Of a DNA stretch of 64,000 nt, positions 25,600 to 33,630 are shown one piece after another; the first letter of the stretch is position 1, and each line of letters opens with the position of its first letter. This DNA comes from JBBRVW01 sp038246545 (GTDB taxonomy: Bacteria; Actinomycetota; Actinomycetes; JACCUZ01): assembly GCA_038246545.1 (NCBI GenBank), contig JBBRVW010000007.1, positions 1 to 64,000 of the forward strand. Reading direction: 5' to 3'. Both the position numbers and the translations under genes were made by a program. Below the pieces are notes generated by a model that was not told the origin of the DNA, made no database searches, and saw only the letters and a list, made by a program, of their open reading frames with translations.

Positions 25600-27732
25600 G
25601 TGGCTCGACGTGGGCAGCGTCAGCAGGCGGCCCGCCGACCCGCGCCGCGGAACCAGCGACGGGGCCGGGACAACGTCGGCATCATCCCCGTGCTGGCCCG
25701 CACGGTGCGTGAGGTCGAGGCAGCCGCCCAGCGCGGGCCGGTCGTGCCCTCGGTACGCACGAAGTTCCAGGTCGTGGCGCTGCTCGTGCGTGAGGAGCGC
25801 GCCCGGGTCCGGACGGACGACGCCCTCAACGAGACCCAGCGCGCCGAGCAGATCAAACGCCTCGACGGGATCGCGATGATCCTGGCCCGGACCTCAGTGC
25901 TCGACACCACGCTGCTGGCGCTGCTGGCCGAGGACGCGGTGGTCTCCGGGTCGGCCCGCTCGCTGCGGCGCAACATGCTCGAGGAGGCCGGTCTCGATGT
26001 CGGCCCCGAGGATGTCGCGCCTTCCGAACCGTCGGTCGACACCGGCACGACCGAGCGCCGGGTCGTGCCGCAGGCAGTGGTCTCGCGCCAGCTCGCCAAC
26101 CCCTTCCTCGCCCCCGACTTCTCCGCCACGCGGCAGGGTGCGGCGGCTCCGCGCCGGTTGGCCGGGTGGGAGCTGCTCGGCCCGCTGTTCAGCTCGTTCG
26201 AGCAGGCCGGTGCCGGGGCCTCGGCCTGCATGACGCTTCCCCCGCCGGCGTCCCTGCTCGCAGCCGGTGGCAAGGAGCTGATGCCGCACCAGGCGCGGGT
26301 GGTCGCCGCCGCCGCTGCGGGCCACCGGACGTTCCTCCTCGCCGACGAGCCCGGGCTGGGCAAGACCGCCCAGGCACTGCTCGCGGCCCGGGCCGCTCAC
26401 GCCTACCCGCTCCTCGTGGTCGTGCCGAACGTCGTCAAGACCAACTGGGCGCGCGAGACCGGGCTGTGGACACCCGACCGCGTGGCCACCGTCATCCACG
26501 GCAACGGCGACACGATTGACGGCTTTGCCGACATCGTGATCGTCAACTACGAGGTGCTGGACCGCCACGTCGGATGGCTGGGCGACCTCGGCTTCCGCGG
26601 GATGGTCGTCGACGAGGCGCACTTCATCAAGAACAAGGCCTCCCAGCGCTCGCAGCACGTGCTCGAGCTGTCCGACCGCCTGCGCTTCCGGGTCGCCCGG
26701 CCGCTGCTGATGGCGCTCACCGGCACACCGCTGATCAACGACATCGAGGACTTCCGCGCGATCTGGCAGTTCCTCGGCTGGATCGACGACAAGAAGCCGC
26801 TCGCAGAGCTGATGGAGGCGCTCGAGGCCACCGGCCTGACGCCTGAGGACGCCGGCTTCTACCGCGCGGCGCGCTCGAGCGTGGTCGACCTCGGCATCGT
26901 GCGCCGTCGCAAGGTGGACGTCGCCGCCGACATCCCGGCCCGCCGCATCGCCGATCTCCCGGTCGAGCTCGACGAGCAGGCGGGTCGCTCGATCCGGGAC
27001 GCCGAGCAGGAGCTCGCCCGGCGCCTGGTGGCGCAGTACGAGACGGCCCTCGCGCGCCGCAGGTCCAGCTCGCTCGTGGACGGCATCGACCACGAGCTGG
27101 TGCGCCGGATCGCCACCCGGGAGCGCAAGGCCACCGCCACGAAGAAGAACGACGAGAACGTGTTCAGCATGATGCGGCGGATCGGCCAGGCGAAGGCCGG
27201 CCTCGCTGCCGACTACGCGGCCCAGCTCGCGCGCAGCGCCGGCAAGGTCGTGTTCTTCGCCAAGCACATCGACGTCATGGACGTCGCCGAGGAGACCTTT
27301 GCCAAGCGCGGGATCCGGTACTCCTCGATCCGTGGTGACCAGACCTCGACGGCGCGCCAGAAGCAGATCGACGCCTTTGTCAACGACCCCGAGGTCGCCA
27401 TCGCGGTCTGCTCGCTGACAGCGGCCGGGGTGGGCGTCAACCTGCAGGTCGCCTCGAACATCGTGCTGGCCGAGCTGTCGTGGACCGACGCCGAGCAGAC
27501 CCAGGCCATCGACCGGAGCCACCGGATCGGGCAGACGGAGCCGGTCACGGCCTGGCGCATCATCGCCGCCCAGACCCTCGACGCGAAGATCGCCGAACTG
27601 ATCGACAGCAAGGCGGGGCTCGCGGCCCGGGCGCTGGACGGCTCCGAAGAGGAGGTGGTGTCGTCGGCCGACCTGCAGCTCGAGGCACTCGTCTCGCTGC
27701 TGACCGACGCCCTGTCGTCCGCCCCGTCGTAG
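25600..27732 (+). CDS. SNF2-family DEAD/H-box helicase
   Basis: Superfamily 2 ATPase of the Swi2/Snf2 group, 710 residues from the GTG at 25600, chosen because GGAGGAG lies 4-5 bases upstream. The amino-terminal 220 residues are a poorly conserved region starting with a basic Gln/Arg-rich tail. The helicase core follows: motif I DEPGLGKT, motif II VVDEAHFIKN, motif III LTGTPLIN, and in the second lobe KVVFFAKHIDVM, the SLTAAGVGVNLQ block and motif VI QAIDRSHRIGQ. Such proteins translocate on duplex DNA in repair or transcription recycling. No restriction or defence genes are next to it, so a housekeeping or stand-alone role is more likely. Confidence 0.88.
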   Translation: MARRGQRQQAARRPAPRNQRRGRDNVGIIPVLARTVREVEAAAQRGPVVPSVRTKFQVVALLVREERARVRTDDALNETQRAEQIKRLDGIAMILARTSVLDTTLLALLAEDAVVSGSARSLRRNMLEEAGLDVGPEDVAPSEPSVDTGTTERRVVPQAVVSRQLANPFLAPDFSATRQGAAAPRRLAGWELLGPLFSSFEQAGAGASACMTLPPPASLLAAGGKELMPHQARVVAAAAAGHRTFLLADEPGLGKTAQALLAARAAHAYPLLVVVPNVVKTNWARETGLWTPDRVATVIHGNGDTIDGFADIVIVNYEVLDRHVGWLGDLGFRGMVVDEAHFIKNKASQRSQHVLELSDRLRFRVARPLLMALTGTPLINDIEDFRAIWQFLGWIDDKKPLAELMEALEATGLTPEDAGFYRAARSSVVDLGIVRRRKVDVAADIPARRIADLPVELDEQAGRSIRDAEQELARRLVAQYETALARRRSSSLVDGIDHELVRRIATRERKATATKKNDENVFSMMRRIGQAKAGLAADYAAQLARSAGKVVFFAKHIDVMDVAEETFAKRGIRYSSIRGDQTSTARQKQIDAFVNDPEVAIAVCSLTAAGVGVNLQVASNIVLAELSWTDAEQTQAIDRSHRIGQTEPVTAWRIIAAQTLDAKIAELIDSKAGLAARALDGSEEEVVSSADLQLEALVSLLTDALSSAPS

Positions 27733-27750
27733 CCGCCCGGCCCGCCCGGC

Positions 27751-28806
27751 TCACCGGGTCAGGAGAACCTTGAGGGCGTGGGTGTTCGCGGCGTCGCCGA
27801 ACGTCTCGTAGGCGGCCAGCACGTCGTCGAGGTCGAAGCGGTGCGTGACGAAGGGTCGCACGGGGAGCTTCTGCTGCGTCACGAGCTTGAGCAGCATCCC
27901 GAGCGTCGTGGTGTTCACCAGCCCCATGCTGATCGTGATGTTCTTGATCCACAGGTCCTGGAGCGCGAGCTGCACCGGCTTCCCGTGAACTCCCACGTTG
28001 GCCACGTGGCCACCAGGGCGGACGAGCTGCGTGCACATCTCGAAGGTGGCCGGAACCCCGACCGCCTCCACGGCCACGTCGACCCCGTATCCGTCGGTCA
28101 GTGCGAGCACCTGCTCCTTCCAGTCCGCCGCGCCGGAGTTGACGCAGTGCGTGGCGCCGACGCTCTTCGCGATGTCCAGCCGGTTCTCGTCCAGGTCGAT
28201 GGCGACCACCTGTGCGGCGCCGTACAGGCTCGACGTCGCCACCACGGCCAGCCCCACCGGTCCCGCGCCCACGACGGCGACCGTGTCGCCGGGTGCGACC
28301 CGGCCGTACTGCACGCCGATCTCGAAGCCGGTCGGGAGGATGTCGGACAGCATCAGGGCCGCCTCGTCCGTGACGTGCTCAGGCATGGCGTAGAGCGAGT
28401 TGTCGGCGAAGGGGATGCGGACCTGCTCGGCCTGGGTCCCGTCGATGAGGTGGCCGAGGATCCAGCCGATACCTGCGGCTCCCTCGTCGGCCAGGCAGTG
28501 GGACGGGTTGCCACCGCGGCAGTAGCTGCACGTGCCGCAGGAGCTGACGCAGGAGATGACCACCCGGTCACCGGGGGCGTGGTTCCGCACCGCCGTGCCG
28601 ACCGCGACAACGGTACCGACGCCCTCGTGCCCAAGGATCCGTCCCGCTGTCACAGCAGGCACGTCTCCCTTGAGGATGTGCAGGTCCGTGCCGCAGATGG
28701 TGGTCGCATCGACCCGCACGACGGCGTCGGTGGCGTCGACGATCGTGGGGTCAGGGACGTCGTCCCAGCTCATCGAGCCGGGACCGTGGTAGACGAGCGC
28801 CTTCAT
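27751..28806 (-). CDS. Zinc-dependent alcohol dehydrogenase family protein
   Basis: Medium-chain dehydrogenase/reductase of 351 residues oxidising an alcohol with NAD(P)+. Catalytic zinc ligands lie in ICGTDLH and GHEGVG; the structural zinc loop is SCGTCSYCRGGNPSHC; the Rossmann motif is VVGAGPVGLAVV. A CGGAGGAATC ribosome site precedes the ATG at 28806. It is downstream of the heliorhodopsin gene in the same orientation with a 141-base gap, so it may have its own promoter. The substrate is unknown. It converges on the SNF2 gene with 18 bases between stops. Confidence 0.92.
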   Translation of the reverse strand: MKALVYHGPGSMSWDDVPDPTIVDATDAVVRVDATTICGTDLHILKGDVPAVTAGRILGHEGVGTVVAVGTAVRNHAPGDRVVISCVSSCGTCSYCRGGNPSHCLADEGAAGIGWILGHLIDGTQAEQVRIPFADNSLYAMPEHVTDEAALMLSDILPTGFEIGVQYGRVAPGDTVAVVGAGPVGLAVVATSSLYGAAQVVAIDLDENRLDIAKSVGATHCVNSGAADWKEQVLALTDGYGVDVAVEAVGVPATFEMCTQLVRPGGHVANVGVHGKPVQLALQDLWIKNITISMGLVNTTTLGMLLKLVTQQKLPVRPFVTHRFDLDDVLAAYETFGDAANTHALKVLLTR

Positions 28807-28947
28807 GATTCCTCCGAACGGTGTCGGACCAACGACGGTGCTGGCCCGTCCCACCACAGTGAGCCGGGCGCGCCAGCGCGAGAAGTGGCCTAGGTCCCGA
28901 GGTTGTGGGTGGGGACCGCGGCGACAGCGGGGTCCGGCCCTGCCCGG

Positions 28948-29724
28948 CTATCCCGCCAGCGACCCGCCGAAGATCTGCCAGGCGAGGACGCTCTTGGCCA
29001 CCAGGCTCAGGACGAGATAGACCTGCTCGCCGAAGGCGTACTCCGCCCAGCGCCCGATCCCGCGGTACTGCAGCCACTGGTTGAGCCCGAAGCTGAAGAA
29101 GAACACGAACTGGGCGACGACGATCGCGTAGACGAAACCGGGCACCGTGGCGGCACCGATGACGTTCACGGCGATGGCGGCCCACGGGGCCAGGCCGGCC
29201 ACGGTGCCGAACCAGAACGGCAACATCGTGGTCCGCCCTCGACCCGGAGGGTTCATCAGCTCCTGCAGCCAGCCGAACAGGATCATCGCGACATTGGCGC
29301 CGACGACGGCGATGATCGCGCTGACGCCGGTGATGCCGGAGTAGAAGCCGATCAGCACCACCATCAGCGTGGCGCTGACGGAGTACTCCACCCACCGGAA
29401 CCGGTTGATGCCCCGGTTCAGGTCACGCTCGTAGGTCGAGCGCGCCACCGTGGCGCTCAGCAGGTGGTCCACCGCGGCGAGCACGAGGAACGCTACGACC
29501 GCAGGCCCGATCCGGACGTCGAAGGCCGGGGCCGGTGCGGGCCCGGCGGAACCGGGCGGCCCCACGGGGAACGACGACGTGACGCTGATGGCGAAGTCGC
29601 CGGCCAGCGCTGCGACGACCGCGGCCTGGGCCAGGTGCAGCACGGTGAGGCCAAGGTTCCAGCGGCGCAGTCCGGCGAGCCGCTCCGGTGCGATGACGGT
29701 CGAGGTCGGGAGGTCAGTCGGCAC
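28948..29724 (-). CDS. Heliorhodopsin
   Basis: Seven-helix retinal protein of the heliorhodopsin family, 258 residues (family about 250). The retinal Schiff-base lysine is Lys244 in SLVAKSVLAWQIF of the last helix; the counterion glutamate is Glu113 in RWVEYSVSATLMVVLI; His30 (VLHLAQA) and His87 (AVDHLLSA) match the family's two conserved histidines; ILFGWLQE and LPFWFGTVAGLAPW are further hallmarks. Heliorhodopsins sit inverted in the membrane relative to ion-pumping rhodopsins, show slow photocycles and are thought to be sensors or regulators. GTG start at 29724 with AGAGGA about 6 bases upstream. It follows nhaA by 76 bases, as the last gene of a CBS-antiporter-antiporter-heliorhodopsin run. 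No retinal-forming dioxygenase is in the window. Confidence 0.95.
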   Translation of the reverse strand: MPTDLPTSTVIAPERLAGLRRWNLGLTVLHLAQAAVVAALAGDFAISVTSSFPVGPPGSAGPAPAPAFDVRIGPAVVAFLVLAAVDHLLSATVARSTYERDLNRGINRFRWVEYSVSATLMVVLIGFYSGITGVSAIIAVVGANVAMILFGWLQELMNPPGRGRTTMLPFWFGTVAGLAPWAAIAVNVIGAATVPGFVYAIVVAQFVFFFSFGLNQWLQYRGIGRWAEYAFGEQVYLVLSLVAKSVLAWQIFGGSLAG

Positions 29725-29800
29725 GAGGGTCCTCTCGTCGGGTGGGACACGCCCCAGCAAACGGGGTGGGCTGGTGGGCGGGCGAGCCGCGGCTGCACGG

Positions 29801-31189
29801 TCAGGGGCGCCGGTCCGGTAGGCCGCCGGCCTCGGCCTCGGCCTCCGCCCCGGCCTCGGCCTCCGCCTCCGCCTCCGCCTCGCGCTGCGCCTGCTCCGCC
29901 TCGCGCTGCTCCTCCTCGGCGAGGACCCGGTAGATCCTCGTGCGGACGCGCAGCACGACCGCGGCCAGTGCGGCGGCGGTGAGCGAGCCGGCCAGGACCG
30001 CGACCTTCACGTGGTCGTCCCGCTCGCTGCCGGCACCGAACGCGAGCTCGCCGATGAGCAGGGACACGGTGAAGCCGATGCCCGCCAGCAGGGCCAGCGC
30101 GAGCAGATCCCACCACGACAGGTCCGGATCGAGCTCCGCCCGCTCCAGCCGCGCCACCAGCCAGGTGGCGCCCAGCACGCCGATCGGCTTGCCGACGACC
30201 AGGGCGAGGACCACGCCGTAGGCGACCGGGTCGGTGGCCGCGGACCGGAGACCCTCGGTGCCACCGATGGTGACGCCGGCGGCGAAGAAGGCGAACACCG
30301 GGACCGCGACCGAGGCCGACAACGGACGCCAGCGGTGCTCGAGGTGCTCGGCCAGCCCGACGTCGTCATGCCCGAGCCGGTCCGCCTTCCCGGGTCCGGG
30401 CGGTCTCCGCACCGGGACGAGGAGGCCGAGCAGGACGCCGGCCACCGTGGCGTGCACCCCGGACTCGTGGAGGAGGACCCACGTCGCCAGCGCCAGCGGC
30501 AGCAGCACCCACCACGCGCGGATGCCGCGGTGCAGGGCTGCGGTGAACGCCGCCAGCGGGAGCACCGCAAGCAGCAGCGGAACGAAGTTGAGCTCGTCGG
30601 TGAAGAAGACCGCGATGATCGTGATGGCGAGCAGGTCGTCGACGACCGCGAGGGTGAGCAGGAAGGTACGCAGGGCAGTGGGGAGGCGCGAGCCGAGCAC
30701 AGCCAGTACCGCCAGGGCGAACGCGATGTCGGTCGCGGTGGGAACGGCCCAGCCCGAGACGTCGCCGGTGCCCGGGTCCAGCAGCCCGGCGTTGAGCAGC
30801 GTGTAGACGACAGCAGGGACGACGACCCCGCCCACCGCCGCGGCAACCGGGATGGCGGCGCGCCACGGGTCCCGCAGGTCGCCGGCGACGAACTCGCGCT
30901 TCAGCTCGAGCCCGGCGACGAAGAAGAAGATCGCCAGCAGCCCGTCCGCCGCCCAGGTCCCGAGCGTGAGGTCGAGGTGCAGGGCGTGCGGGCCGACCAC
31001 GGTGTCGCGGAGCTCTCCGTAGCCGCCGGCCCAGGGGCTGTTCGCCCAGATCAGGGCCAGGGCCGCGGCGCCGAGCAGCAGCAGGCCGCCCACCGTCTCG
31101 CTGCGCAGCACCGCGGCGATCCGCTGGGTCTCCGGCCACGACCCACGTCCCAGCAGGACCCGGCGCGGAGTCGTTTCAGGTGGTGTCAC
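29801..31189 (-). CDS. nhaA: Na+/H+ antiporter NhaA with acidic carboxy-terminal tail
   Basis: Electrogenic sodium/proton exchanger of 462 residues with about 12 membrane segments. The ion-binding aspartates are in TDIAFALAVLAVLG and the adjacent pair in VVDDLLAI (Asp163-Asp164 in E. coli). Start chosen as GTG 31189; an upstream in-frame ATG at 31270 would overlap the preceding gene. After the last membrane helix comes a roughly 40-residue tail of Glu/Ala/Gln repeats (QREAEQAQREAEAEAEAEAG), absent from E. coli NhaA (388 residues). It lies 53 bases after the ArsB/NhaD-type gene and 76 before heliorhodopsin. Confidence 0.93.
   Translation of the reverse strand: MTPPETTPRRVLLGRGSWPETQRIAAVLRSETVGGLLLLGAAALALIWANSPWAGGYGELRDTVVGPHALHLDLTLGTWAADGLLAIFFFVAGLELKREFVAGDLRDPWRAAIPVAAAVGGVVVPAVVYTLLNAGLLDPGTGDVSGWAVPTATDIAFALAVLAVLGSRLPTALRTFLLTLAVVDDLLAITIIAVFFTDELNFVPLLLAVLPLAAFTAALHRGIRAWWVLLPLALATWVLLHESGVHATVAGVLLGLLVPVRRPPGPGKADRLGHDDVGLAEHLEHRWRPLSASVAVPVFAFFAAGVTIGGTEGLRSAATDPVAYGVVLALVVGKPIGVLGATWLVARLERAELDPDLSWWDLLALALLAGIGFTVSLLIGELAFGAGSERDDHVKVAVLAGSLTAAALAAVVLRVRTRIYRVLAEEEQREAEQAQREAEAEAEAEAGAEAEAEAGGLPDRRP
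29829..29880. repeat. Hexamer-like low-complexity repeat in nhaA 3' end
   Basis: Imperfect tandem GGCCTC/CGCCTC units encoding alternating Glu-Ala in the NhaA tail. Prone to slippage in steps of 6 bases, which would lengthen or shorten the tail without breaking the frame. Confidence 0.7.
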
Positions 31190-31242
31190 AGCACCACTGT
31201 GCCCCGGGCGGCCGTACTCGCCCGACGCTTCGGGTGGTGAGC

Positions 31243-32535
31243 TCACGTGAAGGCGTAGTAGCGCAGCCACAGGTAGCCCCAGGCGATCGCGATCGTGACC
31301 ACCGCGGTGAGGGCGCCGTACTTGGTGAACTTCCAGAACGAGATCGGGTGCCCGTTACGGGCGGCGATGCCGAGGATGACGACGTTCGCGCTCGCCCCGA
31401 CGGCGGTGGCGTTGCCGCCCAGGTCCGCCCCGAGGGCCAGGGCCCACCACAGCGCCTTGGCCTGGCTGGAGCCGTCGCCGGACTCGACGAGGGTCTGCAC
31501 CAGCGGGGTCATGGTGGCGACGTAGGGAATGTTGTCGACGAGCCCGGACAGCAGCCCGGAGCCCCAGACCAGGACCCCAGACGCCAGCAGGTACCTGTCG
31601 CCGACGGCGTCAGTGACGGCGTTGCCGAGGTCGTCGATCAGGCCAGCCTCGACGAGCCCGCCGACCATGACGAACAGGCCGATGAAGAACACGAGCGTGG
31701 GCCACTCGACCTCTTCCAGGTACTGGCTCTGGTCGAGGCGGGACAGTGCCACGAGGGCGCCGGCACCCAGCAGTGCGACGAGCGACGGCTCCAGCTGGAT
31801 CCACGAGTGAGCGACGAAGCCGAACATGACGCCGGTCAGGACGACGCCGCACTTGATCAGCAGCTTCGGGTCGCGGATGACGTCGCGCTCGTCGAGCGCC
31901 ATCAGAGCCTCGACCCGGTCCGGGTCGTAGTGCAGCTGACGGCCGAACATCAGCCAGCAGAGCCCGATGAACACCACGAGCAGCACGACCACGATGGGGG
32001 CGAGGTTGAGCACGAAGTCGTTGAACGACAGATCGGCCCGGCTGGCGATGATGATGTTGGGAGGGTCGCCGATGAGAGTCGCGGCGCCGCCGATGTTGGA
32101 GGAGAGGGCCTCGGCGATGAGGAACGGGACGGGGCTGACTCCGAGACGGTCGGCCACCAGGAGGGTGACCGGGGCGATGAGCAGCACGGTGGTGACGTTG
32201 TCGAGCAGGGCGGAGGCCACCGCTGTGATCACGACCAGCAGGACCATCGTGGGGAAGGGCCGTCCCCTCGTGCGCTTCGCCGCCCAGATCGCGAGGAACT
32301 CGAACGCCCCGGTCTGTTTCACGATGCTGACGATCACCATCATGCCGAGCAGCAGGAAGATGACGTTCCAGTCGACGCCGGTGCGCTCGGAGAAGAATGC
32401 GGTGTGCGCGTCGGCCTGGCCGAGCACCACCATGCCGGCGGCACCTATCAGGGCAGCGGCCACCCGGTGGATGCGCTCGGTGGCGATGAGGATGTAGGCG
32501 GCGGTGAACACCGCCACCACGAGCACGCTGGTCAC
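31243..32535 (-). CDS. ArsB/NhaD-type ion transporter (IT superfamily)
   Basis: A 430-residue membrane protein with about 11 hydrophobic segments. The duplicated IT-superfamily signatures SNIGGAATLIGDPPNIII and GADLGGNATAVGASANVVIL place it with NhaD Na+/H+ antiporters, ArsB arsenite pumps and the P protein. No arsR, arsC or arsenic gene is near, while NhaA is directly downstream, so sodium/proton exchange is the favoured role. GTG start at 32535 overlaps the CBS gene stop (GTGA), giving translational coupling. Confidence 0.85.
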   Translation of the reverse strand: MTSVLVVAVFTAAYILIATERIHRVAAALIGAAGMVVLGQADAHTAFFSERTGVDWNVIFLLLGMMVIVSIVKQTGAFEFLAIWAAKRTRGRPFPTMVLLVVITAVASALLDNVTTVLLIAPVTLLVADRLGVSPVPFLIAEALSSNIGGAATLIGDPPNIIIASRADLSFNDFVLNLAPIVVVLLVVFIGLCWLMFGRQLHYDPDRVEALMALDERDVIRDPKLLIKCGVVLTGVMFGFVAHSWIQLEPSLVALLGAGALVALSRLDQSQYLEEVEWPTLVFFIGLFVMVGGLVEAGLIDDLGNAVTDAVGDRYLLASGVLVWGSGLLSGLVDNIPYVATMTPLVQTLVESGDGSSQAKALWWALALGADLGGNATAVGASANVVILGIAARNGHPISFWKFTKYGALTAVVTIAIAWGYLWLRYYAFT

Positions 32536-33008
32536 AAGGCGGCAGTCGGGGTGGCCGAGTCACCGGGCAGCAGGTAGTCGAGCAGGCGGGCCGCTGTGAC
32601 CGCCCCCAGGACGATGTCGTCGTCGACCACGGCGACCAGCGGGCTGTGCATCTTGGCCATCACTGCGGCCATCTCCAGGGCAGTCGCGTCGCCGTCGACA
32701 ACGGGCAGCTCGTCGCCGTCCTGAGGCCGAGGGAGGACGTCGCGCACGGTGGTGTGCTCCAAGCGGCGGCACAGCTCGTCGGCGGCGTCGGCGTCGAGCG
32801 CGCGGGCCAGCGCGGGGTCCTCCTGCACGTAGTGCGGGATGACGAAACGCAGCACCTGCGAGCCGCCGAGGACGGCGTGCGGACGGCCGTTGTCGTCGAC
32901 CACGATCAACCCGGGTTTGTGCTCGCGGGCCATCGTCTGCGCGGCCAGCATCGCGTCGCCGGAGAGGTTCACGGTGGGAAAGTTCTCGGCCAGGTCTCGG
33001 GCACGCAT
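32532..33008 (-). CDS. CBS-domain protein, first gene of the antiporter-heliorhodopsin operon
   Basis: A 158-residue cytoplasmic tandem CBS protein. The ATG at 33008 is preceded by AGGAGCCCC. First CBS motif: NLSGDAMLAAQTMAREHKPGLIVVDDNGRPHAVLGGSQVLRF (given here only for its pattern: residues about 10-50); second: ATALEMAAVMAKMHSPLVAV with GAVTAARLLDYL at the end. CBS pairs sense adenine nucleotides and often gate transporters. Its stop overlaps the antiporter start, so it probably regulates that antiporter. Confidence 0.87.
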   Translation of the reverse strand: MRARDLAENFPTVNLSGDAMLAAQTMAREHKPGLIVVDDNGRPHAVLGGSQVLRFVIPHYVQEDPALARALDADAADELCRRLEHTTVRDVLPRPQDGDELPVVDGDATALEMAAVMAKMHSPLVAVVDDDIVLGAVTAARLLDYLLPGDSATPTAAL

Positions 33009-33092
33009 CGGGGCTCCTGAAAGTGGGCAGCGGTCAACAGCTGCCGACCAGGCTTCCCGGCGCACCGCCACCCAGCCTAGTGGGTCACGAAC

Positions 33093-33123
33093 GAGCGCCC
33101 GGACCGCAGCGGTCCGGGCGCTC
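33093..33123 (-). terminator. Stem-loop terminator between PspC and CBS genes
   Basis: Perfect 14-bp stem GAGCGCCCGGACCG / CGGTCCGGGCGCTC with a CAG loop, 13 bases beyond the PspC stop. It separates the PspC transcript from the antiporter-heliorhodopsin operon, which must then start between 33009 and 33092. Confidence 0.85.
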
Positions 33124-33135
33124 GCACCGGGTGGG

Positions 33136-33399
33136 TCAGGGGCCGGGGGTCGTCGCTGTCGCGCCGCCGGCGAGCTCGGCGGCCTTCGCCTCGCTCGGCA
33201 TCAGGATCCAGAGGATCGGGTAGACGAGCAGCTGGCTGCCAGGCAGCAGGAGCAGCACGAGCAGGAGCAGCAGCCGGGCCGGCCACGGGTCGAGCCCGAT
33301 CCGCCGGCCGAGGCCGGTCGCAACGCCACCGAGCACCTTGTCGTGCCGGGAGCGGACCAGCCCCTGCTGGGCGAAGGTGCGGTGGATGTTGTCGATCAT
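33136..33399 (-). CDS. PspC-domain small membrane protein
   Basis: An 87-residue protein consisting of a PspC domain: RSRHDKVLGGVATGLGRRIGLDPWPARLLLLLVLL followed by YPILWILMPSE (pattern only). One or two membrane segments. PspC proteins take part in envelope-stress signalling, and stand-alone copies are common in actinobacteria. ATG at 33399; an upstream in-frame start exists but would add a basic segment unlike the family. Flanked downstream by a strong terminator. Confidence 0.85.
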   Translation of the reverse strand: MIDNIHRTFAQQGLVRSRHDKVLGGVATGLGRRIGLDPWPARLLLLLVLLLLPGSQLLVYPILWILMPSEAKAAELAGGATATTPGP

Positions 33400-33630
33400 G
33401 ATCGGTTCTCGTCCTGTCGGTCGTCGCAGCCGCCGGTCGCCGCTGCTGGGTACGTCGTCCACGATGCGCCGTCTACCCCGCCCGCGCATCGGGGACACAC
33501 CCTGGTCCGACCCGGACACGCGGCGACGACCGCCTCAGGGACACGTGGTCCGGGTCACCCCTGTCGGCCCGGGGAGTGGTGCTGCGGGCAGCACCGCCGG
33601 CGGCGACCGCTGACACCCGGCCGCGTCCGG

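Noticed and set aside
28807..28947. A DosR/DevR-like box (CTCGGGACCTAGGCCACTTC on the minus strand) before the alcohol dehydrogenase
   Set aside because: Only about 12 of 20 positions fit the known consensus and the right half is poor. No dosR-type gene is in the window.
31243..32535. Arsenite efflux pump ArsB
   Set aside because: Signature fits the wider IT superfamily, but no arsenic gene is near and an NhaA gene is adjacent, so Na+/H+ exchange is preferred.
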